64,000 nucleotides of DNA from Pseudomonas fluorescens (GCF_902497775.2 NZ_OZ024668.1:519826-583825); one strand, 5' to 3'; positions 35,260-46,605 are shown, counted from the first letter of the stretch. Numbers and translations: made by a program. The notes: generated from the letters alone by a model not told the origin.

Positions 35260-36057
35260 GTGGCACAGGTACAACTCGCCGATGGCGTACTCAATTATCA
35301 ACTCGAAGGCCCGGAGCACCTGCCGGTGCTGGTGCTGTCCAACTCCCTGGGTACCGACCTGCACATGTGGGACACCCAGGTACCGGCCCTGACCGCGCAT
35401 TTTCGCGTGCTGCGCTATGACACCCGTGGCCATGGCGGTTCGTTGGTAACCAATGGGCCGTACAGCATTGAGCAACTGGGGCGGGATGTGCTGGCCCTGC
35501 TCGATGCCTTGCACATCGAACAGGCGCATTTCTGCGGCCTGTCCATGGGCGGACTGATCGGTCAGTGGCTGGGGATCAACGCCGGCCACCGGCTCAAGCG
35601 CCTGATCGTGTGCAACACCGCGGCCAAGATCGGCGCGCCGCAGACCTGGAACCCGCGCATCGAGATGGTCCTGCGTGATCAGCAAGCAGCGATGGTCGGC
35701 CTGCGGGATGCCTCGATCGAGCGCTGGTTCACCCCGGCCTACGCGTCGGGCAACCCCGAGCAGGCCAAGCGCATTACCGACATGCTCGCCGCCACCTCGC
35801 CCGAGGGCTATGCGGCCAACTGTGGGGCGGTGCGCGATGCTGATTTCCGTGAGCAGTTGGGTGAGATCAAGGTGCCGCTGCTGGTGATCTCCGGCACCCA
35901 CGATGCGGTCACGCCGCCGTCGGGCGGGCGCTTCATCCAGGAGAACGTGGCGGGTGCGCAATATGCCGAGTTCCACGCTGCGCACCTGTCCAACGTTGAA
36001 GTCGGTGCGCCATTCAGCCGCCGGGTGATTGATTTTCTGCTGGGCCGTGAGGACTGA
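35260..36057 (+). CDS. pcaD: 3-Oxoadipate enol-lactonase
   Basis: A 265-residue alpha/beta hydrolase. Nucleophile elbow FCGLSMGGLIGQW, acid in ISGTHDAVTPP, His in AAHLSNVE; oxyanion segment SNSLGTDLHMWD. It hydrolyses beta-ketoadipate enol-lactone. GTG start with GGAGGCTGCA, 11 bases after pcaB. PcaC is a separate gene rather than the PcaL fusion found in some bacteria. Confidence 0.93.
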   Translation: MAQVQLADGVLNYQLEGPEHLPVLVLSNSLGTDLHMWDTQVPALTAHFRVLRYDTRGHGGSLVTNGPYSIEQLGRDVLALLDALHIEQAHFCGLSMGGLIGQWLGINAGHRLKRLIVCNTAAKIGAPQTWNPRIEMVLRDQQAAMVGLRDASIERWFTPAYASGNPEQAKRITDMLAATSPEGYAANCGAVRDADFREQLGEIKVPLLVISGTHDAVTPPSGGRFIQENVAGAQYAEFHAAHLSNVEVGAPFSRRVIDFLLGRED

Positions 36058-36059
36058 CC

Positions 36060-36452
36060 GTGGACGAGAAACAACGTTATGAAGCCGGTATGCAGGTGCG
36101 CCGCGCGGTGCTCGGTGATGCCCATGTCGACCGCAGCCTGAACAACCTGACCGAGTTCAACAGCGAGTTCCAGGAAATGATCACCCGCCATGCCTGGGGT
36201 GACATCTGGACTCGCCCGGGCCTGCCCCGGCATACCCGCAGCCTGATCACCATCGCCATGCTGATCGGCATGAACCGTAACGAGGAGCTGAAACTGCACC
36301 TGCGCGCGGCGGCCAACAATGGCGTGACCCGTGAAGAGATCAAGGAAGTGCTGATGCAGAGCGCGATCTACTGCGGGATCCCTGCGGCCAATGCCACCTT
36401 CCACCTGGCCGAGTCGGTGTGGGATGAGTTGGGGGTTGAGGCCAAAGGCTGA
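36060..36452 (+). CDS. pcaC: 4-Carboxymuconolactone decarboxylase
   Basis: A 130-residue CMD-family protein: RRAVLGDAHVDRSLNNLTEF, LPRHTRSLITIAMLIGMNRN, HLRAAANNGVTREEIKEVLM and YCGIPAANATFHLAESV. It decarboxylates 4-carboxymuconolactone to the enol-lactone. GTG start two bases after the pcaD stop. Last of pcaTBDC. Confidence 0.93.
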   Translation: MDEKQRYEAGMQVRRAVLGDAHVDRSLNNLTEFNSEFQEMITRHAWGDIWTRPGLPRHTRSLITIAMLIGMNRNEELKLHLRAAANNGVTREEIKEVLMQSAIYCGIPAANATFHLAESVWDELGVEAKG

Positions 36453-36458
36453 CCTTCA

Positions 36459-36520
36459 AGGCCTCATCGCGGGGCAAGCCCGCTCCCACAGGTATGGTGC
36501 AGGAGCTGGCTTGCCAGCGA
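36459..36520. repeat. REP pair after pcaC
   Basis: CCTCATCGCGGGGCAAGCCC then GCTCCCAC is one REP; GTGCAGGAGCTGGCTTGCCA then GCGATGG is the inverted partner. They occupy the gap between the convergent pcaC and DUF962-type genes. Confidence 0.85.
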
Positions 36521-36521
36521 T

Positions 36522-36538
36522 GGGCTGCAAAGCAGCCC
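36522..36538. terminator. GGGCTGC-AAA-GCAGCCC hairpin
   Basis: A perfect 7-bp stem at the end of the REP pair, next to the stop of the convergent minus-strand gene. The same hairpin and flanking bases occur at 45170-45186. There is no strong T-tract, so termination is inferred from position. Confidence 0.6.
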
Positions 36539-36541
36539 CAA

Positions 36542-37066
36542 TCAGACCGCCGCTTTCTTCTGCCGAAGCGCCACCGGCCCGACATTGTCCTCGATAGCCT
36601 TCTTCAGGTCCGGGCGCATCCCCAGCAAAAAGCCCAGCTCCACCACCACAAACAACGGCCCGATGATCAAGCCCATCAGATCATCGACAAAGGCCGGCTT
36701 GCGCCCTTCATAGTGGTGGCCGACAAACTGGATCACCCAGCCGATCACGAACAATGCCAGGCCCGCACTCAACCACACCAGGGTGCTTTGCCCGGCCAGC
36801 GCCTGCCCGGCCCACAGGCACAGGCCCAGCATCAGCGCCATCAGCAAGCCCAGGCGTTGGTCCAGGCGCAGGTAGAACCAGCCGGTAACCAGCGCCACCA
36901 GCAGCGCCGGCGACAGCCAGACGCCAGCCAGGTCAACGCCCGGGCGTGACAGCAAAACCGTCACCGCCAGCACAATCAGCGGAATGCCGATAAAGTGGGT
37001 AACGATGTTGCGCGGGTCGCGGTGGTAGGCGGCGTATTGACTCAGGTGTTCGACCAGGTTTTTCAT
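36542..37066 (-). CDS. DUF962 / Mpo1-like membrane protein
   Basis: A 174-residue protein with four or five membrane helices. The N-terminal YHRDPRNIVTHFIGIPLIVL and the later FVGHHYEGRKPAFVDDLMGL carry the conserved His residues of the DUF962/Mpo1 family. Yeast Mpo1 is an iron-dependent dioxygenase that alpha-oxidises 2-hydroxy fatty acids. The bacterial substrate is unknown. The start at 37066 has AGGAGGAACAACA ahead of it and replaces a longer frame. Confidence 0.82.
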   Translation of the reverse strand: MKNLVEHLSQYAAYHRDPRNIVTHFIGIPLIVLAVTVLLSRPGVDLAGVWLSPALLVALVTGWFYLRLDQRLGLLMALMLGLCLWAGQALAGQSTLVWLSAGLALFVIGWVIQFVGHHYEGRKPAFVDDLMGLIIGPLFVVVELGFLLGMRPDLKKAIEDNVGPVALRQKKAAV

Positions 37067-37154
37067 TGTTGTTCCTCCTGTAGGTGGCTTGAGCATGTCC
37101 TACAGATATCCGGCTGTCTGTCGGCTAGCCGACAGAGTTCACCTTCGAGGCGTT

Positions 37155-39426
<2,272 letters not shown>

Positions 39427-40251
39427 TCAGTAGGCAAGGTAGGTCAAAGGCAGGTCGCGAATCTGTTCCAGCGCGGGCGGCAAATAGCGCGCGTCGGCGG
39501 TCAGCTCGTGCAGCAGGTCTTCGCGCAGGCGATGGAAGGCCAGGCTTGCACGTTGGCGCGGGTGCGGCAGGTCGATCTCGACGATGCGCTTGATCCGCCC
39601 CGGGCGTGGCTCCAGCACCACTACGCGGTCGGCGAGAAACAGCGCTTCCTCGACATCGTGGGTCACCAGCAGGGTGGTGATGCGTGCCCGCTCGCGAATC
39701 GCCAGCAGCTCGTCCTGCATCTGCTGGCGGGTCAGCGCGTCGAGGGCGCCGAAGGGTTCGTCGAGGAGCAAGATACGTGGGCTGGCCACCAGGCCGCGGG
39801 CAATCGCCACGCGTTGGGCCATGCCGCCGGAGAGCTGGTGCGGGTAGGCCTGGCTGAAGTCCTCAAGGCCGACCAAGGCGATGTACTGGTCGATGCGTTG
39901 CTGGCGCTGCTCGCGGGTCAACGGCTCGTTGACCAGGCCCAGGGCGATGTTCTGCGTTACGCTCAGCCAGGGAAATAAGCGGTGCTCCTGAAAGACGATG
40001 CCGCGTTCGCTGCCGATGCCATTGAGTGCCTGGCCGTCGATCAGGATCTGCCCCCGGTAGTCGTTGTCCAGGCCGATCAGCAGGCGCAACAGGGTGGATT
40101 TGCCGCAGCCGCTGGCGCCGACAATGGCGACGAACTCACCGTCGGCGATCTGCAGGTTGAAGTCGCGGATGGCTTCCAGCTCGCCGCCGGCTACGGCGAA
40201 GTGTTTGCCGACCTGATTGAAACTGACCAGAGGGTGGGCGATGGCATTCAT
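39427..40251 (-). CDS. atsC: ABC transporter ATPase for sulfate esters
   Basis: A 274-residue ATPase of the SsuB/TauB type: Walker A GASGCGKSTLLR near residue 45, signature LSGGMAQRVAIARG, Walker B ILLLDEPFGALDAL, switch His in LVTHDVEEAL. The start at 40251 makes an ATGA overlap with the atsB stop; a much longer frame upstream is only atsB in another frame. It powers the AtsB permease. Confidence 0.88.
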   Translation of the reverse strand: MNAIAHPLVSFNQVGKHFAVAGGELEAIRDFNLQIADGEFVAIVGASGCGKSTLLRLLIGLDNDYRGQILIDGQALNGIGSERGIVFQEHRLFPWLSVTQNIALGLVNEPLTREQRQQRIDQYIALVGLEDFSQAYPHQLSGGMAQRVAIARGLVASPRILLLDEPFGALDALTRQQMQDELLAIRERARITTLLVTHDVEEALFLADRVVVLEPRPGRIKRIVEIDLPHPRQRASLAFHRLREDLLHELTADARYLPPALEQIRDLPLTYLAY

Positions 40252-41843
40252 GCTCGTCTCCAGCGCGTGGCGCGCAATTCGAGGTGTTGTCCGAGGGCGC
40301 CCAGCAGCGCACCGGTGAGGCCGACCAGAAGCATCCCGGCCATGATGATGTCCATGCCCAGCAACTGCTGGGCGCCGATCATCAGGCTGCCGATACCGCC
40401 GCCGGAGGGCATGAAGTACTCGGCACCGATGGTGCCCAGCCAGGCGTAGATCAGGCCGATGCGCAGGCCGGCGAAAATCCCTGGCGCTGCGCCCGGCAGC
40501 ACCAGCCGGCGCAGGCGCTGGGGCAGATTGAGGTGCAGCACGCGGGCGGCTTCCTCCAGTTGGGGCGAACGGTTGGCCACGGCCCGTTGGGTGGCGATGA
40601 ACAGCGGGAAGAACGCCGCCAGGCCAACGAACACCCACTTGGCCAGTTCACCGAGGCCGAACCAGGCGGTTAGCAGCGGCACCCAGGCGAAGATCGCGAT
40701 CTGGCGCAGGCCGGCCAGGCTCGGCCCGAGCAGGCGTTCGGCGGGCGTCGACAGCCCCAGCCACAGGCCCAGGGCAAAACCCAGGCTGCCGCCGAGCAAC
40801 AAGCCGCCCAAGGCCCGGCCGACACTGATCGCCAGGGCGCCGCTGAGCGAGCCATCGAGCAGGCCATCCCAGGTGGTCTGCACGACCTGCAACGGGGCAA
40901 CCAGAATTTGCGTATCGACCCAGTCCAGCTGATTGGCCAGTTGCCACAGCACCAGCAGCGCCAACGGCAGCAGCAAGGCCTGCAGGCGCTGGCCACCGTG
41001 CAAGCGCGACACTCGCAGCTCGGCGTTGGGCGGATGCGGCCAGTGCACCAGGCGCCGGTCGAGCCAGCCCAGGCTACGGTCCATGACAAAGCCCAGCAGG
41101 CCGATGACCAGGATGCAGACGAAGACGATATCGAGCATGAACAGTTGCCGGGCCCAGACCATCAGGTAACCGATGCCTTCACTGGAGGCCAGCAGTTCCA
41201 CCGCCAGCAACGATGTCCAGCCGGTGGCCAGGGCCAGGCGTACGCCAGCGAGAAAGGCTGGCAGGGCCGCTGGAACAATCAGTTTGCCGATCAACAGGCG
41301 CGGCGGCAGGCGCAACACTGTGGCCGCCTCGCGCAGCCGTGGCTGGGCATCGCGCACGCCCACCAGGGTGTGCAGGGTCACCGGCACGATGATCGCCTTG
41401 ACCAGCACCACCAGCTTGAGCACTTCGCCGATGCCGAACAGCACCATGAACAGCGGTACCCAGGCCAGGGTCGGAATCTGCGCCAGGGCATTGAAGGTCG
41501 GCAGTACCAGGCGTTCGGCGCGGCGGCTGAAGCCCAGCCAGGCACCGAGCAAGGCGCCGCTGGTGACGCCCACCAGCAAGCCCAGGGCCAGGCGTTGCAG
41601 GCTGATCGCCAGGTGTGTCCACAGCTCGCCCTGGGCCAGTTCCAGGCCGCTTTGCCAGACCAGGCTTGGCGCCGGCAGTATCTGTTCGCTCATCCACTGG
41701 TTGCGGCTGGCCAGCCACCACAGTGCAGCCAGTGACAGCGGCAGGTACCAGGCTTGCAGACGACGCAGGGGCAGGCCGTCAAACAGCCGCGTGCGCCCTG
41801 AGGGGCTTGCCAGTGGCAGGCTGGAGAGTGAAGCTCGGGCCAT
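40248..41843 (-). CDS. atsB: Fused two-domain ABC permease for sulfate esters
   Basis: A 531-residue protein made of two complete SsuC/TauC-like permease domains in tandem (about residues 20-265 and 285-530). Each has its own EAA loop: EAATVLRLPPRLLIGKLIVP and EAARVLHLNLPQRLRRLVLP. One chain therefore replaces the usual homodimer, and the halves have diverged. Strong ribosome site GGAGGTTTCC. It is first gene of the atsBCA operon, divergent from atsR. Confidence 0.87.
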   Translation of the reverse strand: MARASLSSLPLASPSGRTRLFDGLPLRRLQAWYLPLSLAALWWLASRNQWMSEQILPAPSLVWQSGLELAQGELWTHLAISLQRLALGLLVGVTSGALLGAWLGFSRRAERLVLPTFNALAQIPTLAWVPLFMVLFGIGEVLKLVVLVKAIIVPVTLHTLVGVRDAQPRLREAATVLRLPPRLLIGKLIVPAALPAFLAGVRLALATGWTSLLAVELLASSEGIGYLMVWARQLFMLDIVFVCILVIGLLGFVMDRSLGWLDRRLVHWPHPPNAELRVSRLHGGQRLQALLLPLALLVLWQLANQLDWVDTQILVAPLQVVQTTWDGLLDGSLSGALAISVGRALGGLLLGGSLGFALGLWLGLSTPAERLLGPSLAGLRQIAIFAWVPLLTAWFGLGELAKWVFVGLAAFFPLFIATQRAVANRSPQLEEAARVLHLNLPQRLRRLVLPGAAPGIFAGLRIGLIYAWLGTIGAEYFMPSGGGIGSLMIGAQQLLGMDIIMAGMLLVGLTGALLGALGQHLELRATRWRRA

Positions 41844-41958
41844 GGAAACCTCCGCGGATTGGCTATTTGCTTATTCTAAAAACGAATTATTAATTAAAAA
41901 TAAATTCGATTAGGTGATAAGAGTCTGCATTTAAAGCCGTCGCTGTCACGCGCAGCCA

Positions 41959-41984
41959 ATGCATTCGAAGCATATTTTTCTTGT
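41959..41984. promoter_or_regulatory. Candidate SftR site in the atsB-atsR gap
   Basis: ATGC-N7-GCAT (41959-41973) is a LysR-style T-N11-A dyad. It runs into GAAGCATATTTTTCTTG (41967-41983), which nearly recurs as GAAGCATATGTTTATTTG at 44139-44156, upstream of sftR and atsK. Shared only between these two ats promoters as far as I can see. Binding is inferred. Confidence 0.4.
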
Positions 41985-42121
41985 GCCTGATGCATGACGC
42001 GCTGCGCAGCCCGTGGTACGCCTTTTATTCATATTAGTTATTAAAATGTAATTTTTTAGTATTTATTTAATAGTCAGGGTTGTCGGTAGCGTGGCCGCAC
42101 CATTACAAGGAGTCGCGTGCC

Positions 42122-43168
42122 ATGAACCTGTCGATCAACCGTGTGTTCAACCTCTTTGCTGTTCCCGCCCTGGCGGCGGTGGTCGGTTGGCTGCCGCCGC
42201 TGGCCCAGGCCGCCGAGGTCAAGGAGATCCGTATCGCCGTGCCGGACCTGAGCGCCGGCACCCAGCATTCCGGCGGCGGTGTGACTGATGTATTGCGCGA
42301 CCAGCAACTGCTGGAGAAAGCCTTCGCTGCCGATGGCATCAGCATCCGGTGGAACTACTTCAAGGGTGCGGGCCCGGTGATCAACGAGGCCTTTGCCAAC
42401 GGCCAGGTCGACTTCGCCTACCTGGGTGACCTGGCGGCGATCATCGGCAAGGCCAATGGCCTCGACACCCGGCTGCTGGCCGCCACCGGGCGCGGTATCA
42501 AGCATTACCTGGGGGTGGCGCCGGGCAGCAACATCAAGACTCTGCAAGACCTCAAGGGCAAGCGCGTGGCGGTGTTCCGTGGCACCGCCACCCAGTTGTC
42601 GTTCGACGCCGCCCTGGCCAGCCAGGGCCTGAGCGAGAAGGACCTGAAAGTCATCAACCTGGACTTCAATGCGGCGATTGCCGCCCTGGCCGCCAAGCAG
42701 ATCGACGCCACCTGGGGTTCGACCGGCATCAGCGCCCTCAAGCAGCGCGGTCTGGCCGAGTTGCCGTTGAACACCCGTGACCTGGGCGGCGCCGGGAATG
42801 TCCAGGCGGTGCTGGTGGGGTCCGGGCGTTTTGTCGACGAGCATCCCGAGCTTGTGGAAAAGCTCCTTGCGGCCCAGCAACAGGCCGTGCACTGGCTGAC
42901 CCAGGACGACAACAAGGACGCCTACATCCAGCTGGTCTCGGGGCTGGCCAGCTACCCGCCGGCGATCCTTCAGCAAGACTTGCAGAACGAGCAACTGAGC
43001 AAGATTTTCCCCTCGACCCTGGATGCCGACTTCCTGAGCAAGTTGCAGGCTTCGGTAGACCTGGCCGCCGAGCAGCGGCTGATCCGCAAACCGTTCAAGG
43101 TCGAGCAGTGGCTGGCGCCGCAGGCTATCCGGCCAGCACCTGCACCGCTGGCTGCCGATCGAGGCTGA
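42122..43168 (+). CDS. atsR: Periplasmic sulfate-ester-binding protein
   Basis: A 348-residue SsuA/TauA-like substrate-binding protein. Signal peptide about residues 1-30 (ending LAQA). Mature part: IRIAVPDLSAGTQHSGGGVT, FKGAGPVINEAFANGQVDFA, GLDTRLLAATGRG, LKGKRVAVFRGTATQLSF. It feeds the AtsBC importer; the genes are divergent with 278 AT-rich bases between. RBS CAAGGAGTCGCGTGCC. The 3' end overlaps sftR by 44 bases on the opposite strand. Confidence 0.87.
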   Translation: MNLSINRVFNLFAVPALAAVVGWLPPLAQAAEVKEIRIAVPDLSAGTQHSGGGVTDVLRDQQLLEKAFAADGISIRWNYFKGAGPVINEAFANGQVDFAYLGDLAAIIGKANGLDTRLLAATGRGIKHYLGVAPGSNIKTLQDLKGKRVAVFRGTATQLSFDAALASQGLSEKDLKVINLDFNAAIAALAAKQIDATWGSTGISALKQRGLAELPLNTRDLGGAGNVQAVLVGSGRFVDEHPELVEKLLAAQQQAVHWLTQDDNKDAYIQLVSGLASYPPAILQQDLQNEQLSKIFPSTLDADFLSKLQASVDLAAEQRLIRKPFKVEQWLAPQAIRPAPAPLAADRG

Positions 43169-44051
43169 TCAGGGTTTCGATCATTGCCCGGGCAGCGGGT
43201 GAGAGGCGGTAACCGCTGCGGCTGACGATGCCGCAGCGGGCGTTGAGGCTGTCGAGGTTGGCCGGCAGGTTACGCCAGTGCAGGCGTACCAGGCGGCCCT
43301 GTTCGATGTCCTCGGCGAAGGCTTCTTCGGTACCGATGCCAATGGCGTCGGTGCCCAGCACGATCTTCACCAGAGTCGGCAGGTGCTCGGTCTGCACCTG
43401 CGGGGCGAAGTCGGTCTTGCCGCTGAGGTTGGCCAGCAGCTTGCGCACCCCCGGCGGGATCAGGGTGGTGGCCAGCGGGTAGTCGAACATGTCGTTGGTC
43501 GACAGGCTGTCCTTGGCCAGCAACGGGTGCCCCGGGCGGCAAAAGAACAGGCCGCGACGCGGGCTCAGCGGCTGGGTCTGGAAGTTCGGGTCGGCCTCGA
43601 AATGACGGATGTCGGCAACGAAGAACTCGATCTCTTCACGGCTCAGCGCGCGGCTGAGTTTTTCCCAGTTATCCACTTCAAAGCAGGTGCGCACCTTGGG
43701 ATGGGCGCCGAGAAAGCGCGCCACCGCCTGCGGCACCAGGTGCACCGCAGGCGCCGGGCCGCAGCCGAAGCGCAGCTCGCCGGCATCGAGCTTGGTCATC
43801 TGCTGCACTTCGCTGTTGAGCTGCGCCGCGCCTTGTACCAGGCGCAGGGCGTGCTGCAGCACCACCTGGCCTTCGGGCGTGGGGCGCAGGTCCTTGTTGC
43901 CTCGATCGACCAGTACGCAACCGAACTCTTGTTCCAGGCCCTGGATACTGCGGCTGAAGGCCGGCTGGGTGATGCCCATGGCGTCGGCGGCGCGGACAAA
44001 ACTGCGGTGTTCGGTGAGGGCGATGAAGTAACGCAGTTGGCGAAGATCCAT
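43125..44051 (-). CDS. sftR: LysR-type regulator of sulfate-ester genes
   Basis: A 308-residue LysR protein: N-terminal MDLRQLRYFIALTEHRSFVR, recognition helix AADAMGITQPAFSRSIQGLE, and a ligand domain from about residue 90. Its placement between atsR and atsK fits SftR, the regulator of sulfate-ester use described in P. putida S-313. Start at 44051 gives the standard MDLRQLRYF opening. SftR is reported to act as an activator needed for ats expression when sulfate is absent; the direct ligand is not visible. Confidence 0.82.
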   Translation of the reverse strand: MDLRQLRYFIALTEHRSFVRAADAMGITQPAFSRSIQGLEQEFGCVLVDRGNKDLRPTPEGQVVLQHALRLVQGAAQLNSEVQQMTKLDAGELRFGCGPAPAVHLVPQAVARFLGAHPKVRTCFEVDNWEKLSRALSREEIEFFVADIRHFEADPNFQTQPLSPRRGLFFCRPGHPLLAKDSLSTNDMFDYPLATTLIPPGVRKLLANLSGKTDFAPQVQTEHLPTLVKIVLGTDAIGIGTEEAFAEDIEQGRLVRLHWRNLPANLDSLNARCGIVSRSGYRLSPAARAMIETLISLDRQPAVQVLAG

Positions 44052-44138
44052 ATGCTTTCCCGGCATTCCAAAAATACGGCGAAGGTATTTGCCGCCGCGC
44101 AGGCTCAGGTTTTAAATGCAAGCTCTTATTCCGTCAAT

Positions 44139-44156
44139 GAAGCATATGTTTATTTG
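44139..44156. promoter_or_regulatory. Candidate SftR site in the sftR-atsK gap
   Basis: GAAGCATATGTTTATTTG matches the tract at 41967-41983 closely. Around it AATGCAAGCTC (44115-44125) and AGAGCTTATTTGCAT (44158-44172) form a second, inverted dyad. The gap between sftR and atsK is AT-rich. Confidence 0.4.
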
Positions 44157-44232
44157 TTAGAGCTTATTTGCATATCAATAGAGCAGAGGTTTCAAGCCGC
44201 TGCGCACAACCTAGCCAGATGAGGGTCAATCC

Positions 44233-45138
44233 ATGAGCAATGCCGCACGCGCCGTAGCACCTGTCACCCATACCCTGGACATCCACCCGGTGGCCGGGCG
44301 CATCGGTGCCGAAATTCGCGGGGTCCAGTTGAGCGCCGATCTTGAGCCCGCCGTGATCGAAGCCATCCAGGCTGCGCTGGTGCAGTACAAGGTGGTGTTC
44401 TTCCGTGCCCAGACCCACCTTGATGACCAGGGCCAGGAAGCCTTTGCCCACCTGCTCGGCGAGCCGATCGCCCACCCGACCGTGCCAGTGCGCGAAGGCA
44501 CACGCTACCTGCTCGAACTCGATGGCGGCGAAGGGCGCCGGGCCAATTCCTGGCACACCGACGTGACCTTCGTCGATGCCTATCCCAAGGCGTCGATCCT
44601 GCGCTCGGTGGTAGCGCCCGAATCCGGTGGCGATACCGTTTGGGCCAATACCGCCACGGCTTACCAGGACCTTCCAGCGGAGTTGCAGGCCCTGGCTGAC
44701 CAGCTCTGGGCGGTGCACAGCAACGAGTACGACTACGCCGCAGCCAAGCCCAACGTGAGCCTCGAACAACTGGAGAACTACCGGAAGATCTTCACCTCGA
44801 CGGTGTACGAAACCGAGCACCCGGTAGTGCGTGTGCACCCGATCAGCGGCGAGAAAAACCTGCTGCTGGGGCACTTCGTCAAACGCATCAAGGGCTACTC
44901 GCAGAGCGACTCGGCGCACCTGTTCAACCTGCTGCAAAGCCATGTCACGCGCCTGGAAAATACCGTGCGCTGGCGCTGGCAGGCAGGTGACGTGGCGATC
45001 TGGGACAACCGCGCGACCCAGCATTACGCGGTGGACGATTACGGCACCCAGGGCCGTGTGGTGCGCCGGGTGACCTTGCAGGGTGACGTGCCGGTTGGGG
45101 TTGCCGGGCTGCGTAGCCGGACGACTCGCGGGGCTTGA
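44233..45138 (+). CDS. atsK: Fe(II)/2-oxoglutarate-dependent alkylsulfatase
   Basis: A 301-residue TauD-family dioxygenase. His108-x-Asp110 (NSWHTDVTF) and His264 (RATQHYAVDD) bind iron; Arg275 and Arg279 (GRVVRRVTL) bind 2-oxoglutarate and sulfate. These are the same numbers as in P. putida S-313 AtsK. It oxidises C4-C12 alkyl sulfates to aldehyde plus sulfate. It is divergent from sftR. A hairpin follows about 30 bases after the stop. Confidence 0.9.
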   Translation: MSNAARAVAPVTHTLDIHPVAGRIGAEIRGVQLSADLEPAVIEAIQAALVQYKVVFFRAQTHLDDQGQEAFAHLLGEPIAHPTVPVREGTRYLLELDGGEGRRANSWHTDVTFVDAYPKASILRSVVAPESGGDTVWANTATAYQDLPAELQALADQLWAVHSNEYDYAAAKPNVSLEQLENYRKIFTSTVYETEHPVVRVHPISGEKNLLLGHFVKRIKGYSQSDSAHLFNLLQSHVTRLENTVRWRWQAGDVAIWDNRATQHYAVDDYGTQGRVVRRVTLQGDVPVGVAGLRSRTTRGA

Positions 45139-45169
45139 AGCAATCGCGACGACTCGACTTGCCCGCGAT

Positions 45170-45186
45170 GGGCTGCAAAGCAGCCC
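45170..45186. terminator. GGGCTGC-AAA-GCAGCCC hairpin
   Basis: Identical to that at 36522-36538, with the same flanks (GCGATG before, CCA after). It lies between the convergent atsK and porin genes, a REP-derived terminator-like stem. Confidence 0.6.
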
Positions 45187-45199
45187 CAAGACAGAGGTT

Positions 45200-46447
45200 T
45201 CAGAGAATACTGATCGGGTAACTGATGATCAGTCGGTTCTCGTCAAAGGCATTGGTGCTGTAGTCCCGGCGCATGGTCGAGTTGCGCCATTTGACCGACA
45301 GGCTCTTCAAGGTCCCGGACTGGATCACATAAGCCAGCTCCGATTCCCGCGCCCATTCCTTGCCATCGGTGATGGCGCCGGTGTGCACGTTGTCGCCGCT
45401 GATGTAGCGGTTCATCAGGGTCAGTCCGGGCACGCCGAGGCCGGCAAAGTTGTAGTCGTGACGCAGCTGCCAGGAGCGCTCCTGAGCGTTGTCGAAGCTT
45501 GAGTTGTAGCTGTCGTTGGCCAGGGTGCCGCCACTGGTGCCGTTGACCCGCATCCAGGCATCGTCGCCGCTGACTTTCTGCAGGCCGAGGTAGAAGGTGC
45601 TGGCGCCGTATTTGGCCGAGAGCATCGCCGAGGCGGTGCGGTTGTCCAGTTTGCCGGCGCGTTCGGCGCCGTCTTCCTTGCCGATGAAGTAGCCGAGGTT
45701 GGCGCCCAGGGTCCAATCGCCCAGCGGCTGGCTGTGCACCAGGTTGATGTACTGCTGGTTGTAGATGTCCTTGAGTTCGGCATTCCACAAGCCAATCATC
45801 GTGCGCTTGTCGTTGAAGCTGTATTCGCCACCGGCAAAGTTGAAGCGATCGGAGGTGAAAGCCGCGCGGCCGTTCATCGACATGTCTTCCATGCTCGCAT
45901 CGTTACGCGGGCTGTTGCCGCGAAACTGTCCGGCGTACAGGGTCAGGCCGGCGATTTCCTGCGAGGTGATCTGCCCGCCGCGGAAAGTCTGCGGCAGCGA
46001 TCGGCCGTCGTCGGAGCGCAGAATCGGCAACACCGGCATCCATTCGCCGACTTTCAGTTCGGTGTTGGAGATCTTTGCCTTCAGCGCCACCCCCAGGCGG
46101 CCGAAATCATCGGCAGGCCGGCCGTCATCGTGCACCGGCAACAGGTGGGTGCCCGCCGTGCCTTTGCCGCCATCGAGCTTGACCGAGTACAAGCCCAGTA
46201 CATCGACACCGAAGCCGACCACACCCTGGGTAAAGCCGGAGCGGGCGTCGAGGATGAAACTCTGGGTCCATTCCTCGCCCTTGCCCTGGGGGTTGGCCGG
46301 GTCGACGAAGTTGCGGTTGATGTAGAAGTTGCGCAGGTTGAGGCTGGCCTTGGCATCCTCGACGAAGCCGCCCTCAGCCGCGAGGGAGGGTAGGGCGCAA
46401 GTCATGGCCAGCAAGCCGGGAAGCAGGTGTCGTGCGGGTATGGTCAT
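45200..46447 (-). CDS. OprD-family outer-membrane porin (BenF/OpdK-like)
   Basis: A 415-residue precursor with signal peptide (about 23 residues, ending SLAAE) and the OprD family start GGFVEDAKASLNLRNFYINR. Further family parts are DARSGFTQGVVGFGVDVLGL, GRLGVALKAKISNTELKVGE and the C-terminal beta-strand ending ISYPISIL. OprD/OccK channels take up aromatic or organic acids. In P. putida KT2440 a BenF-like porin lies between pca and ttg genes, as I recall, and here a PcaR-type box is upstream (46606-46620). Aromatic acid uptake is therefore the likely role rather than sulfate esters. Confidence 0.85.
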   Translation of the reverse strand: MTIPARHLLPGLLAMTCALPSLAAEGGFVEDAKASLNLRNFYINRNFVDPANPQGKGEEWTQSFILDARSGFTQGVVGFGVDVLGLYSVKLDGGKGTAGTHLLPVHDDGRPADDFGRLGVALKAKISNTELKVGEWMPVLPILRSDDGRSLPQTFRGGQITSQEIAGLTLYAGQFRGNSPRNDASMEDMSMNGRAAFTSDRFNFAGGEYSFNDKRTMIGLWNAELKDIYNQQYINLVHSQPLGDWTLGANLGYFIGKEDGAERAGKLDNRTASAMLSAKYGASTFYLGLQKVSGDDAWMRVNGTSGGTLANDSYNSSFDNAQERSWQLRHDYNFAGLGVPGLTLMNRYISGDNVHTGAITDGKEWARESELAYVIQSGTLKSLSVKWRNSTMRRDYSTNAFDENRLIISYPISIL

Positions 46448-46605
46448 CGTCTGTTGTCTCTTGTTTTTATGTAAGCCGAAGCCATCCGCTGCGACGGTTC
46501 GAGGTCACAGGCCGGGCTACGATCTTTGGGGATACGCTTTGGAAAAGCTGCGAAGCGATGGTGCGGCGGCGGGCGGGGATGAATCAATTCGTTGCAGGCG
46601 GAATT

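Noticed and set aside
7619..36520. Palindromes in several gaps considered as a CRISPR array
   Set aside because: They are isolated REP units and pairs without regularly spaced unique spacers, and no cas gene is present.
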